A stretch of DNA of 64,000 nt from Nosema muscidifuracis (taxonomy: Eukaryota > Microsporidia > Nosematidae), in NCBI GenBank assembly GCA_028335825.1, contig JAIOKI010000012.1:372001-436000 (forward strand). Reading direction: 5' to 3'. Numbering within the stretch: position 1 is the stretch's first letter; the number at the start of each line of letters is the position of its first letter. A program made the position numbers and the translations under genes. Below, piece after piece: positions 53,171-63,877 of this stretch. The notes under the pieces are model-generated. The model saw nothing but the letters and a program-made list of their open reading frames with translations, ran no database searches and was not told the origin of the DNA.

Positions 53171-55786
53171 TATTATCTTAAGAAAATTGCATGCCATTGT
53201 TTGGTAAAGTATTACGTCATTGTAGGTACTTCTGAGCATCTTTTGAACTTCCTTTCTAATCATTTTAGAACATACTCATGACATTTATTTTCAATACGAA
53301 ATATATCAAATCTGTTTTCTCTATCCCTTTAAGTACTTTCTTAACCCTTTCAATTTATTTTTTCATTGTTTTCGATTATTTAAAAAGCCATTTAAGATTC
53401 ATTAACTTCTTAACGAACTATACAAAACCATAGAAATTTCTGAAGATCACCTCTACTCCATGATTTTTAAAGTTTCATCTCTAAAAGCTTCGATTGCATT
53501 CTAAAAAGTTTTTTTAATTCATCAATATCTTCCTCTAAATTAATTCCTATTAAAAAACAAAATCTCCAATTTTTTTTCGATTTTACCTCTTACCATCTTT
53601 AGAATAGTTTTTTAAGTAAGTTGATAAAGTTTATCAATATTTAATTAATCCGGATATGCGAATTGATCTAAACATTTACCCAGGATCTATTCTTTCAATG
53701 AAAATAAACGAAAAAAACTAGTCTGTCTTAATACTCGTGACAGGATACTAACCTAAGACTATTTTCCTTAATACAATTATTACCTAATGATAATGACTTA
53801 TATTTTTATTTAATATTCTTTGTCTAAACAAAAACGTTTATATATTTTTCTAGTCTTTAACATCTCGTGTTTAGATTTTTTATTTATCTCAAATTTTTTT
53901 AGATTAAATTTTATATTTGGTAAATTCATTTACTAGTGACAATTATCTTATATGCCATTATACTATATATAAGAAGAATACTTAAAATTCTTGTATATCA
54001 TACTGGAGAGTTTCACAAGATAGAGCTTGTTCAAATATAAAATACTAAATAATTAATACAACGTTCGCAATCATTTCTTGTATGATTTGTAAAACATCTA
54101 AATTAGTTTATTTTTATTTAATTATAGACGTTGGCATGATCTTTATATTTTTCAATTTAGTTTTTGAAAGAACTTGTAACATTCTAAATTCGAATACCTG
54201 TCATATTTTATAAATAATAAATTAACTCATGTCTCATGTTTTTAATATTATATAAATCAATCTATTTAATGTATTTACATAAAGTTCTTCAATTATATTT
54301 TAATTAACTAGTCATTTATAATATTTTAAGTGATGTAGAGTATTATTTAATATAGTGTCATACAAAACAAAAATTATCTTAATCTCATTGTTCTCTATCA
54401 ATTATTTAATACATAAAATATATACTTATCTTTTCTCATCATTTTTTAGTAGAAAAGGATTACAATCAATTCTTTATAACCTATTTTAATTAATTTATTT
54501 GTATCGTACAAGATACTACCAACTTTTTCTGTTATCATATTTTTAAATTAATTAAATTCCATTTACTAAGACTAAAATTTCTTTAATATCAACCTCTTCT
54601 GAGATCTCCTAATTTTGCTATTTTTCTGGTATACAAATCTTATAAGAAGCTATATTATACCTCTCAGAAATTCTTTTTATTTATTTCTGAGTCAAATAAT
54701 ACTTTAATCACAGAATTAAATCCTTATTCATTTAATTTATGATTTCAGATTTCTTTTTAACAATAATATTGGCTATAATAGAATCTGAATTACTATAAAT
54801 TTTTCATTCGATTAATAAAAAATTAACATTAAAATAATCGTATATTATCAAATTAATATATCAAGTAAAATTTCTTTTTTATTACAATGTTTATATTCCA
54901 AATAAATAAAATAAACATATTTTTTAATTATACATCTTAAGAAATCGATTTATTATGATATTTAATAGTATTTAAATCTCTAAATCTATAAGGTAAAGAT
55001 TAATTTATCGTTAATTAATGTGTGTCATAAATCAAAATGAATTTTATTATAAGACAAATATAAAATCAATATCTCTTCCTTTGATTTAAATTAAGACTAT
55101 TTTATGTTCTGATGTGCAATATACTTTTAACAGAATGATTTTTATAACATAGCCTACATGATGCTTATTTTTGTTTCTTCATTATAACTAAAACCTTTAG
55201 ATTTCATATACGTACAATTAATTTATATATTTCAAGATATAGAATTCTTTTTTTTTATTTCTATTTTTATTATTAATTTTATAATTAAGTAATTTTAATT
55301 AAAATAAATTAAAATCTTTAATTAGTGATTAGCCTTGATTTGAACCTCACTATTTTAGAGATACCAAAAAAAAATAATATTTTATGAAAATAACTTCATC
55401 TCACAACAATAAATACAAGTATTGATGTTTAATTCCTTTAAACTAGACTCATCCCAGAGTACTCGTCAATAATTAACATGTATTTTATTAATTATTAGCT
55501 TCTTTGAAGAATTATAAACTTGAATGATTTTTTATTTGAATTTGATAAATTAAAACAGACCATGCCACATTTAGACAATTCTACGTTTGTAAAATATGCA
55601 TTATAATTTTATATGTATCTTTATATAATTCAAGATTATTCTCTCCTTTTTAAATTGTACATAAAAAATATTCATAAATTTTTACAATTATTTTATCATT
55701 TAAGGGATAAAAAATTGTAAATTAAAAACGACTCGTTTAAAAAAAAATAAATTTTAAATATACGAATATCAATATTGAAAATACTT
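53171..55786. other. 2.6-kb gene-poor region, nothing identified
   Basis: No coding frame, RNA gene or tandem array is recognised. Composition resembles decayed sequence. A GATTTGAACC motif at 55338 recalls a tRNA T-arm but has no tRNA around it. Confidence 0.45.
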
Positions 55787-56005
55787 TTAATTATATTTAT
55801 TTTCTTTATAAGAAGGAACTTCTCCGTACATTCTTTTAAAATCTTTTACTTTATCAATCTTATCTAAATAATAATTCTCCAAATCGATTTTTTCTCGTAA
55901 CTCTTTTACATTATTTAGTTTTTCTTTCATTTTTTCAATAATTTTATATTTAGATTCTTCTTGAGTAGAGCATAATAAAGCTTGTAAGAGGAAGAAGATA
56001 TTCAT
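55787..56005 (-). CDS. Short secreted protein 1
   Basis: 72 residues. A signal peptide (MNIFFLLQALLCSTQ) is followed by a charged helical segment (KMKEKLNNVKELREKIDLEN). GGG at 56008-56010 (CCC on the coding strand) lies directly before the ATG, supporting a real gene. It shares its leader and a KMKE motif with the gene at 57330-57572, so the two probably belong to one small family. Function unknown; a host-directed or spore-coat peptide is a guess. Confidence 0.6.
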   Translation of the reverse strand: MNIFFLLQALLCSTQEESKYKIIEKMKEKLNNVKELREKIDLENYYLDKIDKVKDFKRMYGEVPSYKENKYN

Positions 56006-57329
56006 AAGGGATAGAAGAAAATAATTTTTTTATAGAATATTTAATTAAAAATGAAAAATATAATATTTAGTATTTAATATTTTATTTATATGAATATCTA
56101 TTAAAAGAAGTGTATTTGTTAAAAATTTTTAATTATTTTTTTATGAATCATTTTGTATAATTTTTTTAAAAAATTACGAGAAAAAAATATTCAAAAATAG
56201 TTCTGAGATAGAAATACGTTATTTTGATTATCTTTAAGTTTATAAAAAAAAAATTTAATGAGTTCTAATATTACATAAGAATTAATAAACTTATTTATTA
56301 TTTTTTCTATAATGTACATTTTATAAAAAATAAGATTCTAAACATTTTTTGATAAATATTATATAATTTTTAAAATGACTAAGATTTTGTTACAGCTACT
56401 TTAATATTTAAAAAAAGAGCATCGATTTTTACAAAATGTTAAATATTATAAATTTGAAGCATCGTAAAGCTCTTTAAATATTTTCTTCATTGATCGGGAA
56501 TTATATCTGTCTCAGAATGATCTTTGATTTTATACGTTTTTACTCTTGTTTTCGTTTCTATTTGCAACATAAAAAAAGCTTTTGCTCAATTTTCTTTCCA
56601 TCTACCACGTCTTCTCCTATATTTGGATTCTTTTTAAGAATAAACTTCGTTTATTTTTTAGTTATTGTAAATAATTCAATAATTATAACTTTAGACTTAA
56701 ATAATGAAAGATTTTTGTCCTTATTAGTCTCATGAAAAAAACTACTATTATCAATTGATAGATGCGTATCTTCTTATTCTCTATAAACTCGTAAAGAGTA
56801 AAACTATATATTGAAATATTTTAGTATCATCATAAAATTATAAATATAATTGGTGTATCTAGAATTAATTACATATCATATATATTTTAATTAAATAAAA
56901 GTTTTACTACTTTGATTTAAATAAGATAGTTTCTAAGAAATTTAATTTAATGATTGATATAAAAATTTATAATTACATAGAATTTATAATTACATGTTAC
57001 TTAGAATTTATAATTACATTTACATAGAATTTATGATCTCATAAAATTAAACTAATAATCAACTAAAAATGTTAAACCATTTTTTTATTAGTTTATCGAT
57101 ATGAAAGAAGAAAAATAAAATGAATTTTAATAATAAGATTTAATCATTGTATGTTAAATAATTGCTTAATATTTTAAACTTAAAATTTATAAAATAAAAA
57201 ACTTTAGTTTTAAAATTTTTATAATATATATAAAATTTATATTTGGTGGTCAGGTGGGTTTTTTTTATACTGATTTTATTTTTCCAATAAATATTTTTAT
57301 ATAAAAATTATAACGGTAAATTAATTTAT
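56006..57329. other. Gene-poor region with one coding-like patch
   Basis: On the minus strand at about 56550-56670 a stop-to-stop frame (FILKKNPNIGEDVVDGKK and on) looks coding-like and may be a relic of another secreted protein. At 56940-57040 AGAATTTATAATTACAT repeats four times. Nothing else is seen. Confidence 0.35.
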
Positions 57330-57572
57330 TTATATTGTCGTATAATTAAATTTAGGTGATGTATGCCCTTCATTAGTAAAATTATCTGATGTTTTTTTAA
57401 CTCCGTTGACCTTGTCAAGTCTATTTTTGCACTTTTCAAATATAACTTTTTTCTCTGCTTTGTCGTCTACATCTTTTTTATCTTCTTTCATTTTAAAAAT
57501 GGTTTTAAATTTGTTTGTATTATTTGGTCTAGAAGAACAAACTAATATTTGTAAAATAAATAAAATATTCAT
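57330..57572 (-). CDS. Short secreted protein 2
   Basis: 80 residues. A signal peptide (MNILFILQILVCSSRP) precedes a lysine/aspartate-rich region (KMKEDKKDVDDKAEKK), one cysteine (CKNRLD) and a polar tail. GGG at 57574-57576 (CCC on the coding strand) sits immediately before the ATG. It resembles the gene at 55787-56005 in leader and KMKE motif, which suggests a local family of tiny secreted proteins in the gene-poor zone. Function unknown. Confidence 0.6.
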   Translation of the reverse strand: MNILFILQILVCSSRPNNTNKFKTIFKMKEDKKDVDDKAEKKVIFEKCKNRLDKVNGVKKTSDNFTNEGHTSPKFNYTTI

Positions 57573-59239
57573 AGGGTTATTTGATAACCGAGTTTAAATA
57601 GTTTTTTTAAATTAATTTTTTTAATTAAAAAAATAAGTAATATTTACGTATATTATTTAATTATTCAGTATATTAGTAATTATCATGTATATTATTTAAT
57701 TATTCGGTATATTAGTAATTATCATGTATCTATATAATATCTTAATTAATTAAAATAAAGGAGAATAAGACATTATTCTTAGATTAAATATCAAAAAGGA
57801 GATTTATAATATTCTTTTAATTAATATATCGAATTCTCAAAGTTTTTTAGATTATGTTCAAATTAAATATAAAAGGTATAAAAAAAGCTTTAGTTCGTTT
57901 TGAAGAATTAAAATTTAATTAAATAAAATTTTATTTTTAAAATTGTTATCTTGAGATTTTAGCAGTAATTAGAAAGAATAAAATATCTTTTAGAATTTAG
58001 ATTAAAAATTAGGATGAAATTGGCATTAATTTTATATTACTTTCAATTAAATAGTTTCTATGACTCAATCTTATGTTTTATTGTCAAATGACTTTTATAT
58101 ATTTAGTCAATTTCTATGTTTATTGTTAAATTACTTTTCATATTTAGTCAATTTCTATGTTTTACTGTTAAATGACTTTTATATATTTAGAATAGCATCA
58201 TCTTAACTTACTACTGCTCTGCATTGTTTTAGTACATTCAATATTAGAAAAGCTGTTTTTTGATAAAAAGGGTGCAAAAAATTTTATCTATCTTTATGTT
58301 ACATTTTAAAAATTTTCATCTTCAGCACTAAAGCCATGTTTTTGATCCTATTATATAAAATAATTTAAATCTATTGATCTAACAATTAATATCATAAATA
58401 AATTTCTTAGAAATACCTTAGTTCAATCAATCTAATAGTTAATATCATAAATAAATCTTTTAATACTAGTTTATTCTATCAATCTAACAATTAATATCAT
58501 AAATAAATTTCTTAGAAATACCTTAGTTCAATCAATCTAATATTTAATATCACAATTACAAATTTATTCATATGATGACGTAATATTTTAGGAGGGAATT
58601 TTTTATGTATTAAGAAAGAATTATTTTAGAAATTAAAACTGTCAAGATAATAAATAATTTATAATTATATTAATATTTTAAATTAATAATCACAAATCAA
58701 AACGTAATTTACATTATGATTCCTTTTTAATATTTGTTCAGATATTTTAAATATAAATTATATAATTATAGAATCTTATACAAATTTCTCTTATTATTTA
58801 ATATATTAATTTAAATATAAATTTGATATATTATTAAATTAAATTTCTAAGAGAAAATTTTATATTAAAAAATTACAAGTTATTAGAAATTAGAAAATAT
58901 CTGTAACTAAAATTGCTTTTAATTAATAATTTTCTAAATATTCGAAATTATTTAATTTCTTAATTTATAAATCTACGTGTTTGTATGTAATAATTGGTAA
59001 AATATAATATTATATAATTTGAATAAATATAAATAAGTACAATAATTTACTTATACAAATATTTTATGTTTAGAATGCCTTCTTTTTTAATTTATCATCG
59101 ATGACAAGAAGAAATAATAAAATTACTATTTTTTACAAAATAAGAACCAATTTGGTTTATTAAAGCTTAGTAATTAAAAATTAATAGCTTTTTAATTTAT
59201 AAAAATTTAATTTATTTTCGATTTTTTGCTATATAAACG
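57573..59239. repeat. 1.7-kb intergenic region with minisatellites
   Basis: At about 58040-58190 a unit of about 50 bp (TATTTAGTCAATTTCTATGT and following) is repeated three times. At about 58370-58555 a unit of 50-60 bp (TTCAATCAATCTAATAGTTA then ATATCATAAATAAA) is repeated three to four times. No gene is seen. Confidence 0.65.
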
Positions 59240-59476
59240 ATGAAATTATTAAGGGGTATGTTATTCTCTATATTTGTTGCTATAGTATGTGCAAGTCAGA
59301 AGTCAAACAAAAATACTGGATATAATGCAGTAATTGATAGATACAGTGAAAAAATGTCTAAGTGTAAAACTGATGAACAACATAACAATGCATTCAAAAG
59401 TATGCTCAATAAATTAGATGGTAAAACCAATTGTAGGAGAGTAGGTGAAGATAGAAAAGATAATAGAAAATATTAA
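59240..59476 (+). CDS. Short secreted protein 3
   Basis: 78 residues. A signal peptide (LLRGMLFSIFVAIVCASQ) is followed by a basic, polar mature part with two cysteines (SKCKTDEQHNN and KTNCRRVG) that could form a disulfide. It is unlike the two minus-strand short secreted proteins in sequence but has the same design. There is no CCC run before the ATG. Function unknown; a secreted effector-like peptide is a guess. Confidence 0.55.
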   Translation: MKLLRGMLFSIFVAIVCASQKSNKNTGYNAVIDRYSEKMSKCKTDEQHNNAFKSMLNKLDGKTNCRRVGEDRKDNRKY

Positions 59477-60626
59477 AATTTTTTAAATTAATTTGAGAAT
59501 CTTTTTTTTGAAAATTACTTTTTAATGTATAATAAACATACTAAATGTTTTTAATTAATTTGAGAATCTTTTATTTGACAATTACTTTTTAATATATAAT
59601 AAACATACTAAATGTATTCAATTACAATTTATTAGATGTACAAATAAATTTGTTTGTTTGGTATTTATTTATCATTTCTGTAGATAAATTTTTTTTATTG
59701 TAAGAGAACTTACGTAAGATTATCATAAAAAACAAGAATATATTAAATTTGTATTTATTGGAATATTTTCTTATAGAATTCAAATATAATTTCTTAAATC
59801 AATTTTATTTTTTTGTGATTAGTCATAATGACGCAGATAAAATTTTATTGAAAGCAGTTTGTATAAAGTCGATATATAACTCACCTTAAGGAGAATTTTA
59901 GTTATATATTTATCATAGTCATTTTAAAATTAAGAAAAGTTTTTGATGGTATGTCTTACTTTTATTCGCGATTGTCTAATGATAATTGTTGGTTAAAAAC
60001 CTAACAATTGTATGTATTTGTCATTTATTAAATTTTTTTTTAAGTATTTATAAAACATATATTTAATATTTTTAAGTATTTATATGACATTTTTTATTAA
60101 TTTATTTGTCATTTATCAAGATAAATTTTTTAATAATTTATTTGACATTTTTTAAGAAAATTTTTTTAATAATTTATATGACATTTTTTAAGAAAATTTT
60201 TTAAATAATTTATATGATGTTTACTAAAAATTTTTCATGATTTATTTGACATTTTTAAGATAAATTTTTTAAAAAAGAATATAAAAATAAAGATTACTTT
60301 ACATTTTTATAAGTTTAATTTTTCATATTAAATTAAAAATCCTCTTCTTAATAATAAAATTTCAACTTATCTAAAATAAATAATTTCTTAACTTACTACT
60401 TTTCTTAGGTTAAAAAAATAAAATTTAAATTTTTCAATCATTTGGACATGATTAATAAAAATCCAGGTCAATAAAAAATTAGATTAATTCATAAAACATG
60501 ATAAATAAATTTATAAATTTAATAAAAGAACCATATTTTATTTTAATTTATATTTTTTTAAATTAATCTATTGAATAAATATCAAAATTAATATTTAGTT
60601 TATTAAATTATTTAATTAAATTAGTA
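59477..60626. repeat. Intergenic region with minisatellite
   Basis: A direct repeat of about 75 bp (TTAATTTGAGAATCTTTTTT and following) occurs at 59488 and 59556. At about 60025-60270 a unit of 30-40 bp (ATTTATATGACATTTTTTAA and following) is repeated about six times. No gene is seen. Confidence 0.65.
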
Positions 60627-61774
60627 TCAGTAATCGATAAATTTATTATATTTAAATATTTGGTAATACAACTTTACATATGAAATACATAAAAAGTTGT
60701 AAGTAATTGGCAACTCATGTCCATAAATTATATCTTTAAGATAAAAATCGACTCTACCATTTATAAATATATTTTCTACATACGGACCCAAAAACATATG
60801 AAATTCTATCAAATTTTCAACAAACTCAGGATTCTGATATTTAATACAATTTAAGAGTTTTTTATAAGGATATTTTACATTTTTATTGTAAAAAAACATG
60901 TTTGGACTAACTCCACCTAAAATATTTGAAATAAAAAATTCTAACATGATATTATTTTCTATTTCTTCTTGAAAGAAATATGTCATTTTTATATAAATAA
61001 GGATTTTCAGCCATTTAATAAAATCCATATTTTCATTAGATTCGTATAATGGATACAAAGACATTAACAGAAAGAACTTTTCATATTCGTTTGGTATCTT
61101 TGTTATCTTATAAAACAAATATTTTGTAATACCTATAAACTGCTTTTTATTTTTAAATTTTTTTGGTGTATATCTTTAGATAATTTCGTTATTTCTTTAA
61201 TTTGATCTTTTACTGATTTCTTGTGATAATCTAATATATTTATGGATTCAAATATATTTTCTAAGTCCTTATATTCTTCACTACCAATAAAATCATCAAA
61301 ATTGATATTTTTAAATTCAGTTTTAAGATGACTCTTTATGTCATTTTCATTTATGCATTTATTATAATATCTGTACTTCTTTAACTTATTCTTTAAAAAT
61401 TTATATTTCTGTTCTAATAAATATATTTTACGATCATCTTTTATATTTTCTATTGTGTAGGGTATTAATAATTTATCTAATTTATCATAAAAAAATATAA
61501 ATTTATCTTTCATTCTTTGATCAGAACTAGTATCATAAATCTCTTCAAGTACATCACTAAGTGAAATAGAAATCTTATTAAATTCTTTGATAGATTCTAT
61601 AAATAATTTATTTATTTCAGATAAATTAATATCTGTTTTATTTGAATTTTCATATTCATTTATATTATCTAATGTTATCTTTCTCTTTCTATTACAAGAT
61701 ATTGATGCATATATTGAAAAATGATTTTTTAGTAGAATTAGATATATCATCATTTTAATATTTAATTTATACAT
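60627..61774 (-). pseudogene. Secreted-protein gene split by a frameshift
   Basis: The first frame (61133-61774, 213 residues) begins with a leader (MMIYLILLKNHFSIYASISC) and continues as a charged helical protein. It stops at 61133, while coding-like sequence continues in another frame (60627 to about 61150, ending FIDY). The switch falls near an A-rich run (about 61140-61155), so one small indel splits a gene of about 380 codons; this could be a real pseudogene or an assembly error in a homopolymer. GGG at 61783-61785 (CCC on the coding strand) precedes the ATG. No known domain is seen; together with the 50.5-kb locus it may represent a class of large secreted proteins. Confidence 0.6.
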
Positions 61775-62278
61775 TATTTCTTGGGATTAATTTTTTTTAA
61801 ATAAAATATATTTATTAAAATAAAATGTTATAAAAAATTATTTATTGAAATAAAATGTTATAAAAAATTATTTATTAAAATAAAATGTTATAAAAAATAT
61901 TTTTAGTACTTTTAATCTATATTAAGTACTATTTAATCTAAATTAAAAAAAAAGATTTTCTTTATACACTTAAAGAAATTTACATTATAATATTGTAAAA
62001 AAATACATTCAAAATTATTAATATATTGATTTTACTAAAATAATTAAGTATCATTACGTAATAATTTGATATTTTAGTCATAAAAATATTTTAAGATTTA
62101 AACAAGTTTACATATAATAAAAAAAATATTTTTATATTTATATAACTATACTATATTAAAGGAGATATCACTCAATATTTTTATTAGTCTACTTATATAA
62201 AAGGAGAAATAATTTAAAATTATCACAAGTCTACTTATATTAAAGGAGATATATAAAATAAAATTTAACAATATAAAA
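61775..62278. repeat. Intergenic simple repeats upstream of tRNA
   Basis: A unit of about 30 bp (ATAAAATGTTATAAAAAATT then ATTTATT) is repeated three times at 61802-61898. At about 62150-62250 a unit with ACTTATATTAAAGGAGATAT is repeated two to three times. Confidence 0.6.
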
Positions 62279-62351
62279 CACCCGATGCGGGACTCGAACC
62301 CGCGACCCTTAGGTTAAGAGCCTAATGCTCTACCGACTGAGCTAATCGGGC
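62279..62351 (-). tRNA. tRNA-Lys (anticodon CTT)
   Basis: A 73-base cloverleaf on the minus strand. The acceptor stem GCCCGAT pairs with ATCGGGT. D-arm TAGCTCAGTCGGTAGAGCA (box A). The anticodon stem TTAGG/CCTAA encloses the loop CTCTTAA with anticodon CTT. T-arm CGGGTTCGAGTCCCG (box B). The discriminator is G and CCA is not encoded. No intron. It stands out as a GC-rich island in AT-rich DNA. Confidence 0.97.
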
Positions 62352-62686
62352 TCGACCATTTATTAAATATAAAAACTATTTAAATAAAATTAAGTATTCC
62401 TTACCTACTTATTTTAATCACTAAAATATTTATAATAAATACATTCTCTCATAATATTAAATAAATAAATTCTCTTATAATATTAAATAAAACATTTTCT
62501 TATAGTATTTATAATAAATACATTTTCTTATAATATTCATAATAAATACATTCTCTTATAGTATTCATAATAAAGATATTCTCTCATAATATTAAATAAA
62601 TACATTTTCTTATAATATTAAATAAAGATATTCTCTTATAATATTAAATAAATAAATTCTCTTATAATATTAAATATATTTATTAT
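62352..62686. repeat. Minisatellite between tRNA and casein kinase
   Basis: A unit of 26-28 bp (AATAAATACATTTTCTTATA followed by ATATT) is repeated about nine times at 62430-62675. Confidence 0.8.
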
Positions 62687-63598
62687 CTATGTCTTCCAAT
62701 CATACTTCCCATCATCTCTCCATCCATTTTTTCTAAGTAGTCCTCTAAAAAGATCTTTAAGATATTCATAATTAGGCCAATCATCATATCCCAAATTTCT
62801 TACATAAAAAATATACATATAAAATTCATGAGGAAGATCTGTGCATAATTCCCATATTTTTAAATTCTCCTTGTATTCTTTAATTTTATCATATCTTTCT
62901 TGTTTTGTCTCTGCTCTTAATCCCTGCCAAGGAAGTCTTCCTTTTAAGAAATATATTAAACAATACCCTATACTTTCAAGATCATCTCTTCTACTCTGTT
63001 CATATCCTTGATGTGTACGTATACTTGCATATCTTGCAGTTCCTGTTAATGATTTATCATATCTTATTTCTCTATGAACAAGTGTAACTGGATCTCTGTA
63101 TTCTTTAGCTAGACCATAATCTATCAAATATAAAGTATCTAGTCCTATGTCAAATACAAAATTATCTGGTTTTATATCTCTATGTATAAAATATTTATTA
63201 TGTACTAATTCTACACTTTCTATCATTTTACAAGATAACATACAAACAGTCTTTAAAGAAAGAAGTCTATTAGAAGATACAAAAAGTTCTTCTAATGATT
63301 TACCAAGTAGTTCCATAACAAGACAATTTAAATAAATATTATCTACAAGTATTTTACCAAAACCAAATACTTTTGGTAATATTTCATATTTGTTTCTTAC
63401 ACCAACAAACTTAGAAGTATTTCCATTAAGTTTATTGTATACAGTATATTCATGTTTAATCTGAGCTTGATGACCTCTTCTTTCTACTTTAACAGCTACT
63501 GGTATCTTTTCTATGATATCATGTGCTAAATATATTTCTCCGAATGCACCTGATGCTATTTTCTTAATAAGTTTTATATTTTTTAGTTCAGAAGACAT
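62687..63598 (-). CDS. Casein kinase 1
   Basis: A 303-residue CK1-family Ser/Thr kinase, close to yeast Hrr25/CK1 delta in its kinase core and nearly without a tail. The Gly loop SGAFGEIYLA is at 16-25, K37 in VAVK, HRD at 139-141 (FIHRDIKPDNFV), DYG at 160-162 (where most kinases have DFG), and the CK1-specific LTGTARYASIRTHQGYEQSRRDDLESIGY replaces the usual APE region. RLPWQGL and the PNYEYLKDLF end are also typical. GGGG at 63602-63605 (CCCC on the coding strand) lies before the ATG. Roles in the family include vesicle traffic, DNA repair and ribosome maturation. Confidence 0.95.
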   Translation of the reverse strand: MSSELKNIKLIKKIASGAFGEIYLAHDIIEKIPVAVKVERRGHQAQIKHEYTVYNKLNGNTSKFVGVRNKYEILPKVFGFGKILVDNIYLNCLVMELLGKSLEELFVSSNRLLSLKTVCMLSCKMIESVELVHNKYFIHRDIKPDNFVFDIGLDTLYLIDYGLAKEYRDPVTLVHREIRYDKSLTGTARYASIRTHQGYEQSRRDDLESIGYCLIYFLKGRLPWQGLRAETKQERYDKIKEYKENLKIWELCTDLPHEFYMYIFYVRNLGYDDWPNYEYLKDLFRGLLRKNGWRDDGKYDWKT

Positions 63599-63877
63599 GA
63601 AGGGGAGTAAAAATTAAAAAGATAGGAAGCATAAATATTAATTTAGAGAAAAAATTACAACACTAAGTGCATTCACTTGATATGTTATATTTTAATATCA
63701 GTACTTAATATATATAAAATATTATATATATAAAATGTTCTATTCAAATATAATTTACTTGATAAATATAAAATGTTCTATTCTCATTCATTCAAAATAT
63801 TAAAACATCACTCACTTAAAAATGCTAACTTTTGATAGCATATTTCAAAAAAAATGTAAAACCTTAAATAAAAATAT
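63599..63877. other. Short intergenic region
   Basis: AT-rich; ATATAAAATGTTCTATTC repeats twice at about 63730-63785. No gene is seen. Confidence 0.45.

Noticed and set aside
55325-55365. Possible tRNA T-arm (GATTTGAACC)
   Set aside because: No matching acceptor, D or anticodon arms on either strand.
62430-62675. CRISPR-like regularly spaced repeat array
   Set aside because: Direct tandem repeat with no unique spacers, in a eukaryotic genome; a minisatellite.
62905-63335. Two plus-strand ORFs opposite casein kinase 1
   Set aside because: Antisense of a strongly conserved kinase; no homology or start signal.
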